Shown here in pieces: positions 34,141 to 43,548 of a stretch of DNA of 57,957 nucleotides; position 1 is the first letter of the stretch; each line of letters starts with the position of its first letter. The position numbers and the translations under genes were made by a program. The stretch is from assembly GCF_003219795.1 (NCBI RefSeq), contig NZ_QJVC01000025.1, forward strand, positions 1-57,957. Direction: 5' to 3'. A model generated the notes under the pieces. That model was not told the DNA's origin. It made no database searches and was given only the letters and a program-made list of their open reading frames with translations. This stretch comes from Arthrobacter psychrolactophilus (lineage in GTDB: Bacteria > Actinomycetota > Actinomycetes > Actinomycetales > Micrococcaceae).

Positions 34141-34697
34141 TCACGGCGCAAAGATGTCCAGCATCGCTGCAGTGAAGGCATTCAAATCATCGGGCTTGCG
34201 GCTGGTGACGAGCATCCAGCCTTTCAACCCGCAGCGCTGGACGGGCTCATCGACCCAATGCCCGCCAGCGTTGCGGATATCCGTCTGCAGGCTTGGCCAA
34301 CTGGTCAACGTCTTGCCCCTGACCACATCCGCCTCCACCAGGGACCAAGGGCCGTGGCAGATGGCGGCAACTGGTTTGTGTGCTGCAACATAGCTCCGGA
34401 CAAAGTCCATCGCCCCGCGATCTAGGCGGAGCTTGTCCGGATTGGTGGTCCCTCCCGGCAGCACCAGCCTATCGAAATGGGCCGTGTCCGACGCCTGGAC
34501 CCGGGCATCCACGGCGAATTTGCTGCCCGGCTCCGTGTCACTGTTGAACGCCTGCACGGTGCCTTCCTCGGTGGAAAGCAGCACAGGGATGCCACAGGCC
34601 TCCTGGACGGCCTGCCATGGTTTGACCGACTCAACCTCTTCCACCCCTGAGGGGCAACGAGGAAGCCGATCTTCCTTTGCTTCAGTTCCTGGGGCAT
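34141..34697 (-). pseudogene. DJ-1/PfpI-family protein with a frameshift
   Basis: The true start is ATG at 34697, 5 bases after AGGAGG, encoding MPQELKQRKIGFLVAPQG. The frame breaks in a short G run at about 34640-34648. The remainder continues in the next frame: VESVKPWQAVQEACGIPVLL, RLVLPGGTTNPDKLR, the nucleophile elbow AAICHGPWSL and VTSRKPDDLNAF. All catalytic parts remain in the second frame. The family includes deglycases and general-stress proteins. A one-base change in a homopolymer may be a real mutation or a read error. Confidence 0.8.
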
Positions 34698-34973
34698 CGG
34701 GTCCTCCTGATCGTTCCTGGCGCTGGTGCGGGACCTGTCACATCCACGCCCAACGGTCGACGCCGGCACACTGGTTTCCCGTGCCTTGCCAGCACCCGCC
34801 GTCGACGTTGGGATTCATTTTGTTCTGTACCCGGTGTTGGCTCAGGGCAAACATCCCGGGCAAGGATCGCCAAACCCATCAGCGGCCCCTCCCTGTTCAG
34901 TGGCTGAAGAGCAGAATGAACGGACGGCCGCAGGCTGCCCAAGTGCCTGCGCTGCAACACCAAGGAGTCCAAT

Positions 34974-35763
34974 TTGTCCCGATCATCGGCAGGTCCCCTC
35001 CCCCACAAGCCACGAGGGTCTGTCTCCGTTACAGACATCCTCGCGTTCAGCATGAATGTCCTGGTTGCCATAGCCAAGACTGTGGCCGCCCTCATCACCG
35101 GCTCGGCGTCGATGGTGGCGGAGTCTGCGCATTCCTGGGCAGACACTGGCAACCAGGTTTTTCTCATGGTTGCTGAACGCAAGTCTGCCAAGCCACGGGA
35201 CACGGCACACGGCACACCCCATGGGGTACGGGCGTGAATCCTATGTGTGGTCCATGTTTGCAGCCTTCGGCTTGTTTACAGCAGGCGCCGCCGTATCGAT
35301 CATGCACGGCGTGCAGCAGCTGTTTGCCCCCGAGCCGGCCGCTGACTTCGCCGTGGCCTACGTTGTGCTCGCCATCTCGTTTGTCCTTGAAGGCGCGTCC
35401 TTTCTTTAGGCCTTGCGTCAGGCCCGGCGCGAAGCCGGCAAGCAGGATCGCGCCGTCCTGGACCAGGTGCTCAACAGCTCAGATTCCACAACCCGGGCAG
35501 TCTTCGCCGAAGACGGGGCCGCCCTGGCCGGGATCGTGCTTGCCTTCGTAGGAATCCTGGCGAACCAGCTCACGGGCTCGCCCGTCCCTGACGCCCTCGG
35601 ATCCATCGCGGTGGGCCTGCCCATGATCGGGGTCTGCAGCGGCGGCACCAGCGCCGCGGAACTCCGTGATGCCGGTTCCGCGGAAGTGTACCAAGACGTC
35701 CAGGAGCTGTTGGAAAACGTTCCCGGAACCGCCCTGGTTCGCTTGCTTTACGGAAGCTCCTGA
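34974..35763 (+). pseudogene. Broken cation diffusion facilitator
   Basis: Three pieces of one transporter remain. ILAFSMNVLVAIAKTVAALI and GSASMVAESAHSWADTGNQV, with the metal-site HSWADT of the family, lie in one frame. From about 35215 the match moves to another frame (GYGRESYVWSMFAAFGLF), which is cut by a TAG at 35407-35409. TRAVFAEDGAALAGIVLAF follows in the frame after it. The C-terminal cytoplasmic domain has decayed. An intact relative is at 50288. Confidence 0.88.
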
Positions 35764-35854
35764 CCTCGCCGGCACACGCGGTAGCATGCTCGCAAATTAC
35801 TACCCCACCCTCAACCCCGGCTGGAACCGTCAGCCACCAACACAAGGAGAGCAA

Positions 35855-36049
35855 ATGGCAACTCACAACGAGTCAGACAACCAGAAGAACCCGGACTCCG
35901 GGAATTCAACAAAGCAGCAGGAGGATGGCCTCGACAGCCGAGCCGCCGGGAAAGGCGCGAAGAAGGACCCCGACGGATCAGGCACCAATGCACCGGGTTC
36001 CGGCTCTGACCAGGGCCAAGAGGATGGTGGGAAGTCCTTTCGATGCTGA
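35855..36049 (+). CDS. Small hydrophilic protein
   Basis: A 64-residue protein starting at ATG 5 bases after AAGGAG. It is rich in Asp, Gly, Lys, Asn, Ser and Gln (NPDSGNSTKQQEDGLDSRAA) and lacks hydrophobic segments, so it should be disordered. It resembles other small charged stress-linked proteins in this window in composition only. I do not recognise a family. Confidence 0.55.
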   Translation: MATHNESDNQKNPDSGNSTKQQEDGLDSRAAGKGAKKDPDGSGTNAPGSGSDQGQEDGGKSFRC

Positions 36050-36592
36050 CTGAGGCCCGTCCCTGATGGAACACTGGCAGTGTGCCTGGCTCCGGGGAGA
36101 AGGCACACCTCCAAGGTGCCATCGGAGACTCGCGCCTGGAACCGCGCCTGGTGCGCCGTTCCAGCCCCAGGCAGCAGTTCGGCCGTGAGGAGCGGGAACC
36201 CGTTGGCCTGCCAAGGACACTCCAAATAAGAAATGTCGGCGCAACGTCACGAACCTGACTCCCTTGAGCGGGCAGGACAAATGCGAACATTCATCAGAAA
36301 GCACTAAACACTGTCATCTACCGACCGCCGGATTGGCGTCAAACACCACCGGCGCCACCGCCGACGCCAAAAACTGCGATACCAAGGCTGCGGCGCCCTG
36401 TACAGCGCTGTACAGCGCAGGGCCAGCAACACACCGAAAACGATGGCTCACACTGCATTGGCGGCAGCATCCCCGAACCCGTCCGGCGCCTTGAACGCCA
36501 GCAACGCCTGCTTCGCGATTCCTCCCCGCGCACTACACAAACTGCGAAATGCCGTGCCCGTCAGGGAGTGCCAGCGGCGGCGCTTCGGCAGA
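36050..36592. other. Intergenic stretch, no supported gene
   Basis: About 540 bases before the 3' end of topoisomerase IB. A minus-strand frame near 36030-36225 (ECPWQANGFPLLTAELLPGA) looks protein-like but is unrecognised and runs into the small gene on the other strand. Nothing else is supported. Confidence 0.35.
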
Positions 36593-37582
36593 TTATTGGT
36601 GCTTGCCGGTTCCTGCTGCCAACAGCGCCAGGACCGCTCTGTCGCGCTGGCGATTCAAGTCGGCAACCTTCCCTTGTTCAAAGAGGGCAATGACACGTGG
36701 ATTGACGTAGGATTCCTTGGCAATGGATGGCGTGTTGTGCAGCCACTGGGCGGCTTCGCGAATGGCCGCGGTGACTGCTGTCGGGGATGTGGCTCCTGAC
36801 CGCCTGGAACGCGCGAGCGAGATGGCGGCCGCCACTGTTCCCTGCCAGGTACGGAAGTCCTTCGCCGTAAAGCCGGTGCCGACAACCTCGCCAAGGTAGG
36901 AGTTGACTTCCGTGTCCGTGATTGCATGCCAGACCTTGCGCCGCCCCGACATTATGGGATGGCATAGGGCAGGACCTTTGCGCGGCGTGCGGGGCACGCA
37001 GGCGAAGTAGTCCCCCAGCAGCCCGTCCGTCAGGTGCACATCCCACGTGCTGGCCGACTTTCCCCGAAACACCAGGCGAATTGCGTCCCCCTCGACACTG
37101 ACATGGCGCCGCTGCAGGGTGGTGGCACCAAAGGATCCATTTTCCTCCGCGTAGGCGGCACCGCCCACGCGGAGCCCGGCCCGGTCAATAAGGCGGACCG
37201 CGGCAGCCAGGGCCCTGCGTCTGGGGTCCTGCTGCTGTTTCAGGTCCCGGGTCACGCTCCGGCGCATGGCGGGCAGCCGTTGGGCGAACGCAAGCGAGCG
37301 GATGAACTTTTCATCGTCTCGCATTTCCCGCCACCGCGGGTGGTAAATGTACTGAGTTCGTCCTGCGGCGTCAACGCCAGTGGCCTGAATGTGGGCCCGG
37401 GGGTCAGCTGCAATCCAGACGTGGGTCCACGCCGGCGGCACGGCCAGCGCCCCGATGCGCCGTAGACGCGCATCAGAGCGTATCCGCCGTCCGTTTGCCG
37501 ATACATAACTGAACCCGTTTCCGGTAACCCTGCGTGTGATGCCACCTGAACCGGGCTCCACCCTGTGAAGCTGCTCCACCAT
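36593..37582 (-). CDS. DNA topoisomerase IB (poxvirus/eukaryote type)
   Basis: A 329-residue type IB topoisomerase that relaxes supercoils by transient single-strand cleavage. The N-terminal part has GNGFSYVSANGRRI and LAVPPAWTHVWIAADPRAHI. The catalytic part has RDLKQQQDPRRRALAAAVRL, the FRGKSASTWDV segment, DFRTWQGTVAAA and the nucleophile Tyr292 in IAKESYVNPRV. The ATG at 37582 follows GAAAGGGG. The open frame further upstream crosses a strong hairpin and is not coding. A decayed partial copy is at 11040-11435. Confidence 0.92.
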   Translation of the reverse strand: MVEQLHRVEPGSGGITRRVTGNGFSYVSANGRRIRSDARLRRIGALAVPPAWTHVWIAADPRAHIQATGVDAAGRTQYIYHPRWREMRDDEKFIRSLAFAQRLPAMRRSVTRDLKQQQDPRRRALAAAVRLIDRAGLRVGGAAYAEENGSFGATTLQRRHVSVEGDAIRLVFRGKSASTWDVHLTDGLLGDYFACVPRTPRKGPALCHPIMSGRRKVWHAITDTEVNSYLGEVVGTGFTAKDFRTWQGTVAAAISLARSRRSGATSPTAVTAAIREAAQWLHNTPSIAKESYVNPRVIALFEQGKVADLNRQRDRAVLALLAAGTGKHQ

Positions 37583-37665
37583 GGCGCCCCTTTCCCTAGA
37601 TCTTCGGAATACCTGCTGCCCCTGCCGCAGCGCTTCCTTGCAGCAGCACCCTCGTCCGGCAGCAC

Positions 37666-37713
37666 GTTGCCTGCTGCGTTCCGCTTCGATTGAAGCGGAA
37701 CGCAGCAGGCAAC
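37666..37713 (-). terminator. Strong perfect hairpin after the DUF3618 gene
   Basis: Two 22-base arms (37666-37687 and 37692-37713) are perfectly complementary around a 4-base loop gatt. It lies 29 bases past the stop of the DUF3618 gene and before topoisomerase IB. It lacks a T run on either side. It may end the operon transcript or mark a fold-back duplication. Confidence 0.6.
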
Positions 37714-37741
37714 GGAACAGAAAGCCGCTGGGCAACAGTGG

Positions 37742-38341
37742 CTAGGCTGTGCCCCTGCGGTCCCCGGCCGCATCCTGAACCTGCGCCTTGCCCTCCTGCG
37801 CCGTTTCCTTCACATCTCCGGCGGCAGCAGCGCCTTCTTCCTTGAGGTGCTCAGCCGAGTCCCGCTCCGCATCCTTCACATGCTGCACAGCCTCCTCTGC
37901 CGGCTCCTTCAGGTCTGCCGCAACGGACCTGGCCATGCCCTGAGCCTCCTCCAGAAGTGGCTGGGCCTTTTCCTTCACAGCTTCCGCCGCGTGCCTTTCC
38001 GTTTCCGTGGCAGGGACGAACGTGGAAAGCAGCAAACCCGCGCCAAACGCGATGAGCCCTGCGGCCAGAGGGTTGCCCCTGGTCCCCTGGGCAACGTTTC
38101 CCGGCAGCCCCTGGATGGCGTGGCGTGTCTCGTCCGACGTTTGGTGCACCGCTTCAGAGGCGTCGTCTGCGACACCCATGATCTTTTCGCGCACACGTCC
38201 CACGGAGCCGCGAATCTTCTCCGTCTGCCGGTGGGCAATGCTCGAGGGACTGACCCTGTCCGCCAACGCGTCGACGTCGCTGCCAAGACGGCCCCTGGTG
38301 CTTTCTATTTCATCTCGAATTTCTTCTGGTGACTGGCTCAT
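37742..38341 (-). CDS. DUF3618 membrane-associated protein
   Basis: A 199-residue protein starting MSQSPEEIRDEIESTRGRLG, the DUF3618 signature. A coiled, charged region follows, then one membrane segment NPLAAGLIAFGAGLLLSTFV at about residues 104-123, and a long Glu/Lys/Ala-rich helical tail. Its ATG overlaps the stop of the holin-like gene by 4 bases. It is the last of three coupled genes of envelope-associated helical proteins, widespread in actinobacteria and of unknown mechanism. Confidence 0.88.
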   Translation of the reverse strand: MSQSPEEIRDEIESTRGRLGSDVDALADRVSPSSIAHRQTEKIRGSVGRVREKIMGVADDASEAVHQTSDETRHAIQGLPGNVAQGTRGNPLAAGLIAFGAGLLLSTFVPATETERHAAEAVKEKAQPLLEEAQGMARSVAADLKEPAEEAVQHVKDAERDSAEHLKEEGAAAAGDVKETAQEGKAQVQDAAGDRRGTA

Positions 38342-38856
38342 GTCATGTCCTTTCCAGGCTTGAGGGCGCCAGGGATTTCCTGCACCGTTTCCGTGGTCGC
38401 GGGCAGGCCGCGAACTGAGGTGACGTTCTTTTTGCCGAGCAATGCCAAAATTGCGGCGACCACTGCCCACACCACCGCAACGATCACGGCGGACCAGCCC
38501 GCGTCCATCACGTGTGCCAGGGTTGCCCAGAGGGCCAGCGAAAGGAAAAGGAGGGTGAAGCGGGCTGCTTCACTGGCGCCAACCAGCATGCCGGCCCCCT
38601 TGCCCGCCCGAGTTGCTGACTCGCGCAGCTCGGCCTTGGCCAATTCCAGTTCTTGGCGCATCAGTGTCGACATGTCACGGCTGACCTCCCCCAGGAGTTC
38701 GCCAAGGGATGCTTCTTCTGGCCGTTCACGGGGGGCCTGCCGTCCTTGGTTCCCAACGTGCCGCGGCACTGCATTTTCGTCAACCACCTGTCCCCACGGT
38801 GCCGCCCCTGCATCGTCAGGCAGTCCTGTCCCTGCTTCCTGCCGTGGCTCCGTCAT
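38338..38856 (-). CDS. Phage-holin-like family 3_6 membrane protein
   Basis: A 172-residue protein. A disordered acidic N-terminus precedes SLGELLGEVSRDMSTLMRQELELAKAEL, typical of this family, then two hydrophobic helices (FTLLFLSLALWATLAHVM and AVIVAVVWAVVAAILALL). Despite the family name no phage genes surround it; the family is a normal part of actinobacterial and cyanobacterial chromosomes. It overlaps both neighbours by 4 bases. Confidence 0.88.
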   Translation of the reverse strand: MTEPRQEAGTGLPDDAGAAPWGQVVDENAVPRHVGNQGRQAPRERPEEASLGELLGEVSRDMSTLMRQELELAKAELRESATRAGKGAGMLVGASEAARFTLLFLSLALWATLAHVMDAGWSAVIVAVVWAVVAAILALLGKKNVTSVRGLPATTETVQEIPGALKPGKDMT

Positions 38857-39701
38857 GCGAATCCGCCCCCTGTGCCCCGTTCCGGGTTGCGTGGCTCGGG
38901 CGCGACCGGAGCAATCCCCGGCTCAGGGTCGTTCGGGTCAAAGCCGAGCTCGGGAGTCGGCCCGGCAAAGGACGGCGGCGGCGGAACCATGGGGGCGACA
39001 CCTGCGCCTCCCACCGTCCCATAACCGGCCGCATCAGGGCCCGTCGGTCCCCCCAGCGGCTTGCCGGTCACTACAGGTGCAGCGGATGGGGGTTCGGGAA
39101 AGGTCTCCCCGCGACGGGCAGCCAGCACATACTCGGGTGTGGGCGGGACTTTCCGGGGAGTGACTTCGAACTGCGGGTCCTTGCGCTGTGGTCCATCGTC
39201 CGACGCCCCTTCGCCAAGGTTTCTGGTCAGTCGTCCGGCGAGCAGCCCGGCGCCCACCGCAATCCCCAGGAAGGCCGCGGGCCGACGCCGCGCGAAACGC
39301 TTGACGTCATTGACCAACGACCCGGGATCACGCTGGTCAAGCCAGTCGGCGGCGCTGCTGGCCTTGGTGGCAGCCTCCCGCACCCACCGGGCGGCCATAG
39401 AAGACTCCCCTTGCCCGTTCGTGGAGTCGGCCATGGACTTCAAGTCGCTGCCCAGCGTGTGCAGCATCTCGGCCGTTTTTTGCTGCTGCATTCCTGCCTG
39501 TTCCTGCAGGCTGCCCATGAACTGGGCGACGACGTTCTGCACCTGGGCCCCGGCCTCACCCGCGACGTTCCGCGCCTCCTCTTGTGCCGTCGAGGCAAGG
39601 TGCGCGCCGGCCTTGACAGCCGTTTCTTTCGTTTTTTCTGCCTCGTTGGCGGCCGTTTGGGCCGTTGAGGATGGTTGTTCGTGGAGATTCTGGCTACTCA
39701 T
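38853..39701 (-). CDS. YtxH-like helical stress/envelope protein
   Basis: A 282-residue protein that opens the three-gene run. Residues about 1-150 are long amphipathic helices rich in Ala, Glu and Gln (ANEAEKTKETAVKAG, ARNVAGEAGAQVQNVVAQFM). A short membrane segment FLGIAVGAGLLAGRL follows at about 150-165. The C-terminal 120 residues are Pro/Gly-rich and disordered. The ATG at 39701 follows GGAGG by 8 bases. Codons upstream to 40199 overlap YihY and look non-coding. The role is inferred only from its partners. Confidence 0.8.
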   Translation of the reverse strand: MSSQNLHEQPSSTAQTAANEAEKTKETAVKAGAHLASTAQEEARNVAGEAGAQVQNVVAQFMGSLQEQAGMQQQKTAEMLHTLGSDLKSMADSTNGQGESSMAARWVREAATKASSAADWLDQRDPGSLVNDVKRFARRRPAAFLGIAVGAGLLAGRLTRNLGEGASDDGPQRKDPQFEVTPRKVPPTPEYVLAARRGETFPEPPSAAPVVTGKPLGGPTGPDAAGYGTVGGAGVAPMVPPPPSFAGPTPELGFDPNDPEPGIAPVAPEPRNPERGTGGGFA

Positions 39702-39885
39702 CGAAGATGCCTCCATTGCAGTTCGGCTAGGCCGACGGTCCCGTGGCGCCCACTTCCGGAACGCTACAGGAACTGACTTCGGCCATGGGCCACTGTGCCG
39801 TGCCCCTCTGCTTGAGGCAGATGAAGAGCAGCCGCTTCCCTGATGACCCGGGCCGACGAACTGCCGGTTGCCGCTCTTGGCCCCA

Positions 39886-40968
39886 TCATAGCCCCGGGTC
39901 AGTGGGCGGGCGCAAGGGCCCTTGTGCCTCCCGGCGCAGTTCCCGGCCCTGCGAAACTTGCTCCTCCTCCTGCTCACGGCGCTTCTCGCTGCGCTTTGTG
40001 TCGCGGGGCGGCAGCTGGATGGTGTCCTCGGCTTCAATGCCTGCCTGCAACTCCCGCCCACGTTCCATCTCTGCGTCAAACTCGGCGCCAAACAGCAGGG
40101 ACATGTTAAGGATCCAGAGCCACAGCAGCAGCACAATGGCACCGCCAATGGTGCCGTAGGTTTTGTTGTAATGGGCAAAATTGGCCACATAGAAACCAAA
40201 GCCGGCGGAGATCACCACAAACACAATGAGGCTGATGGCGGAGCCTATGCTGATCCAACGGAACTTGGGCTGCTTCACATTCGGGGTGGCATGAAAAAGC
40301 ATGGCGATGACAACAACGGCCATGGCAACGATGATGGGCCATTTGGCCACATTCCAGATCGTCAGCCCTACGCTGCCAATGCCCACCGCCGAGCCCACGG
40401 CCAGCGCGAGGGGCCCGGAGAGAATCAGCATCAGCGCCATCAACGCCACGAGAACGACGGCTGCCAGGGTTATCAGGAGCATGGCCGGACGGAGCTTCCA
40501 AATTGGCCGGCCCTCGTCGATCTCGTAGATCCTGTTCATGGCCCGGTTAAAGGCCCCCACATAGCCTGAAGCTGAAAACAACGCCACTACAATGCCCGCT
40601 GCCAGGGCAAAACCTGCGCCGTTGGCGTGTGTCATCTGTTCAATGGGAACGCGGAGCGTTTCCACGGAGTCCGGGGCGATGTTTTCCACCATGTTCAGGA
40701 GGGCAGCCGTGGTCTTTTCAGCCTGCCCCACCAGCCCCAGCAGGGAGACCAAAGCCAGCAAGGCGGGGAAGATGGACAGCACGCCGTGATAGGTCAATGC
40801 GGCGGCCAAATCCGGGCACTCGTCCTTACTGAATTCCCTTACCGTGCGTTTGGCTATGTAGCGCCACTGGGGCTTACGCAACTGTGATGGCTTGTCGGGT
40901 TTTCGGCCATCTTCGGGATGCGGGGCTGTATGTTCCTTGGAAACACTGTCCTGGGACTTTTCATTCAT
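39886..40968 (-). CDS. YihY/BrkB-family inner-membrane protein
   Basis: A 360-residue membrane protein with a charged N-terminus, the family motif LAAALTYHGVLSIFPALLALV, and about six hydrophobic helices including GFALAAGIVVALFSASGYVGA and TIGGAIVLLLWLWILNMSLLFGAEF. The C-terminal 60 residues are hydrophilic and highly charged. The family was once called ribonuclease BN but is now considered a membrane protein of unknown function. I use the ATG at 40968 with AAGGTGG upstream; a GTG at 40980 is the alternative. Confidence 0.9.
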   Translation of the reverse strand: MNEKSQDSVSKEHTAPHPEDGRKPDKPSQLRKPQWRYIAKRTVREFSKDECPDLAAALTYHGVLSIFPALLALVSLLGLVGQAEKTTAALLNMVENIAPDSVETLRVPIEQMTHANGAGFALAAGIVVALFSASGYVGAFNRAMNRIYEIDEGRPIWKLRPAMLLITLAAVVLVALMALMLILSGPLALAVGSAVGIGSVGLTIWNVAKWPIIVAMAVVVIAMLFHATPNVKQPKFRWISIGSAISLIVFVVISAGFGFYVANFAHYNKTYGTIGGAIVLLLWLWILNMSLLFGAEFDAEMERGRELQAGIEAEDTIQLPPRDTKRSEKRREQEEEQVSQGRELRREAQGPLRPPTDPGL

Positions 40969-41115
40969 CGTCGCAACCACCTTGTCACTGGATGTTTTTG
41001 CTGAAATTTCGCCGCCATGAGTCCATGGCCCGGCACCCTTCCGGCTCCCGGCAGGGCCCGGCCTTCCCAGGCGGGGCTATCGGAACCGCACCGGCTCGCC
41101 GTGGTGCCGCCGGAC

Positions 41116-41139
41116 GTACCGCCCCGGCTGGGGCGGTAC
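41116..41139 (-). terminator. Hairpin after the catalase gene
   Basis: Perfect 10-base arms gtaccgcccc and ggggcggtac around ggct, 21 bases past the catalase stop. GC-rich without a T run. A likely end of the catalase transcript. Confidence 0.6.
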
Positions 41140-41159
41140 GGTACGGTGCGGTAGGGTGC

Positions 41160-43313
41160 TTACTGTATGGGCGCGAACCGCTCCCACACCCGGTGGTGTG
41201 CCAGCAGCCCGCCCAGAGCCTCCACCACTTCCCCCGGGTTACCGTGCACAATTCCAGCTGCGTCGGCGTCCACTCCCGCCACCTGCAGCACCTCAGGCGC
41301 GCTCCCCCACCCGCCAATGGCCTTGGCGTGGCGGAATGCCTCCGCTGCCAGCACCACCACCCGCGGGTCCGGGCCGTTCTGGTCCGCAACGGAGGTGGCG
41401 AAGACGACGGCGTCGAACTCCACTGAGCGCGCGGTGGCGTAGCTCCTTTGCACGGTATCCTCGGTGCCGGGAAGTTTCCCGCCCACGGGTGCAACGATCA
41501 GCGCCAGCATGCCTGCCGCTGTGATGGCGTCCCTGGCCTCGAGCACTTGTGCCGGGTCGCTGCCGGAATCAGTGACGATGCCAATGACCCGTCCTGCCAC
41601 CGGCCAGCTTTGCCCCAGTTGGGACACGGCTGGGCTGGGAATCTGCTCCGCGGGCGGCTCTGTGGCAACAGGCACCGGCAGGCCAAGTTCCGCCGCGACC
41701 TTCCGGCACAGGTCCGCGTCGATGTTGGCCAAGGCGGTCAGTTGGCGCTCGCGGATGGTTTGTTCGTAGCATTTGCCCAGCTCAAAGGCGTATGCCTGCG
41801 CCGCGTGGTCCTGCTCCGTGGGCGTGAGACTGCGGTAAAACAACGTGGGTTGGGAGAAGTGGTCGTTGAAGCTTGCCGGGTTGGCCCGCTCTTTTTTCCC
41901 TGCCTGCACTGCTTGGGGCACATCGATGAAGGCGCCAGCGTCGATGCCCGCGTGGAAGGGGCAGCCGCCGTCGAGCGAGTTTGGCTTGTAGGGCGCCACA
42001 CCGGCGTAGTCTGCGCTTTGGTGCATGCCATCGCGCAGCATATCGTTGACGGGCGCGTGCGGACGGTTGATGGGCAGCTGGCCGAAGTTCGGCCCGCCCA
42101 GGCGGCTGATTTGGGTGTCAAGGTAGGAGAATAGCCGCCCATGCAGCAGCGGGTCGTTGCTGGCGTCGATCCCGGGCACCAGATGTCCGGGGTGGAAAGC
42201 CACCTGCTCCACTTCTGCAAAATAGTTTTTTGGGTTGGCATTGAGTGTCATCCGGCCCAGCATTTGCACCGGCGCCAGTTCCTCGGGCACAAACTTGGTG
42301 GGGTCGAGCAGGTCGATGCCTTCATACATTTCATCCTCAACGTCGGGGAAGACCTGCACGCCCAGCTCCCAAGACGGAAAGTTGCCTGATTCAATGGCGT
42401 CAGCCAGGTCGCGGCGGTGGAAGTCGGGATCCATGCCATTGACAATCTGGGCCTCTTCCCACACCAGTGAGTGCACGCCCATGACGGGCTTCCAGTGGAA
42501 CTTGACCAGCGCCGTCGCCCCTTCATTGTTGATCAGGCGGAAGGTATGGACACCAAACCCTTCCATCATCCGGAAGGAGCGGGGAATGCCACGGTCAGCC
42601 ATGAACCACAGTGTGTGCGCCTGAGCTTCAGTGTGGAGCGAAACAAAATCCCAAAAGGTGTCATGGGCGCTTTGGGCCTGCGGGATCTCCCTGTCCGGAT
42701 GCGGCTTGGCTGCGTGGACGACGTCGGGAAACTTGATGGCATCTTGAATGAAAAAGACGGGGATGTTGTTGCCGACCAGGTCGAAGGTGCCTTCATCTGT
42801 GTAGAACTTCACGGCAAAGCCGCGGGTGTCCCGCACCACGTCAGCCGAGCCGCGTGAGCCGACCACGGTGGAGAAGCGGACAAACACAGGAGTTTCCACA
42901 TCAGGTGCCAGGAAGCCTGCCCGGGTCAGCCCCGTGCCCGTCCCGTAGGACTGGAAGACGCCGTGGGCTCCCGCACCGCGGGCATGCACCACCCGCTCAG
43001 GGATGCGCTCATGGTCAAAGTGGGTGATTATCTCCCGGAGGTGGTGGTCCTGCAGGAGGGTGGGGCCGCGGCGCCCGGCCTTGAGCGAGTGATCAGTGTC
43101 CTGGAGCCTGGCGCCTTGGGCGGTGGTGAGGAAGTCGCCACTCTGGCTTCGGGACCCCTCCGGTTCCCCGGTGGGCGTGCCGGTGGGCGAGACCAGTTCG
43201 GGCCCGTGCTGGTCGGGTTTTGGCGGCAGCGGCTTGCGCGGTTCCGTAGGCTCGTCGAACGACGGCGGCTGGGACGACGGCGCTCCGGGAATGGGCTGGC
43301 TGGGGGTTGTCAT
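41160..43313 (-). CDS. katE: Large-subunit heme catalase (HPII type)
   Basis: A 717-residue clade-2 catalase that breaks down hydrogen peroxide. The heme domain has the distal His in RIPERVVHARGAGAHGVF, the Asn in LVGNNIPVFFIQDAIKFPD and the proximal heme Tyr in RLFSYLDTQISRLGGPNF. The extra C-terminal domain (about residues 560-717) is flavodoxin/DJ-1-like (VAGRVIGIVTDSGSD). The ATG at 43313 follows GGGAGG. In E. coli this type is a stationary-phase enzyme. The frame upstream of 43313 is not coding. A decayed copy of its last domain lies at 11480-11812. Confidence 0.95.
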   Translation of the reverse strand: MTTPSQPIPGAPSSQPPSFDEPTEPRKPLPPKPDQHGPELVSPTGTPTGEPEGSRSQSGDFLTTAQGARLQDTDHSLKAGRRGPTLLQDHHLREIITHFDHERIPERVVHARGAGAHGVFQSYGTGTGLTRAGFLAPDVETPVFVRFSTVVGSRGSADVVRDTRGFAVKFYTDEGTFDLVGNNIPVFFIQDAIKFPDVVHAAKPHPDREIPQAQSAHDTFWDFVSLHTEAQAHTLWFMADRGIPRSFRMMEGFGVHTFRLINNEGATALVKFHWKPVMGVHSLVWEEAQIVNGMDPDFHRRDLADAIESGNFPSWELGVQVFPDVEDEMYEGIDLLDPTKFVPEELAPVQMLGRMTLNANPKNYFAEVEQVAFHPGHLVPGIDASNDPLLHGRLFSYLDTQISRLGGPNFGQLPINRPHAPVNDMLRDGMHQSADYAGVAPYKPNSLDGGCPFHAGIDAGAFIDVPQAVQAGKKERANPASFNDHFSQPTLFYRSLTPTEQDHAAQAYAFELGKCYEQTIRERQLTALANIDADLCRKVAAELGLPVPVATEPPAEQIPSPAVSQLGQSWPVAGRVIGIVTDSGSDPAQVLEARDAITAAGMLALIVAPVGGKLPGTEDTVQRSYATARSVEFDAVVFATSVADQNGPDPRVVVLAAEAFRHAKAIGGWGSAPEVLQVAGVDADAAGIVHGNPGEVVEALGGLLAHHRVWERFAPIQ

Positions 43314-43548
43314 GGTGCCTCCCGCAAAATGAAGTGGATTGTTTCGACACTTCCAACCTTGAACTCGTCGCGGGAGACGGTCAAGTGTCCCGGCGTGGCA
43401 AAAACCGCAGCGGAGCCGCCATGGAGCGGTGCACAGTGCCAAAAACAACTTCTTGATGACCACAATCGGAGTAGCATGAACGCGCAGGCACGACGACAGC
43501 CTGTACCGTGAATTCCATACCGCACCACCGGCTGAAATGGAGACGGCA

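Noticed and set aside
38338-38856. Holin-like protein as a sign of a prophage
   Set aside because: No phage structural, integrase or lysin genes are nearby, and the gene is coupled to DUF3618 and YtxH-like genes, as is normal in actinobacteria.
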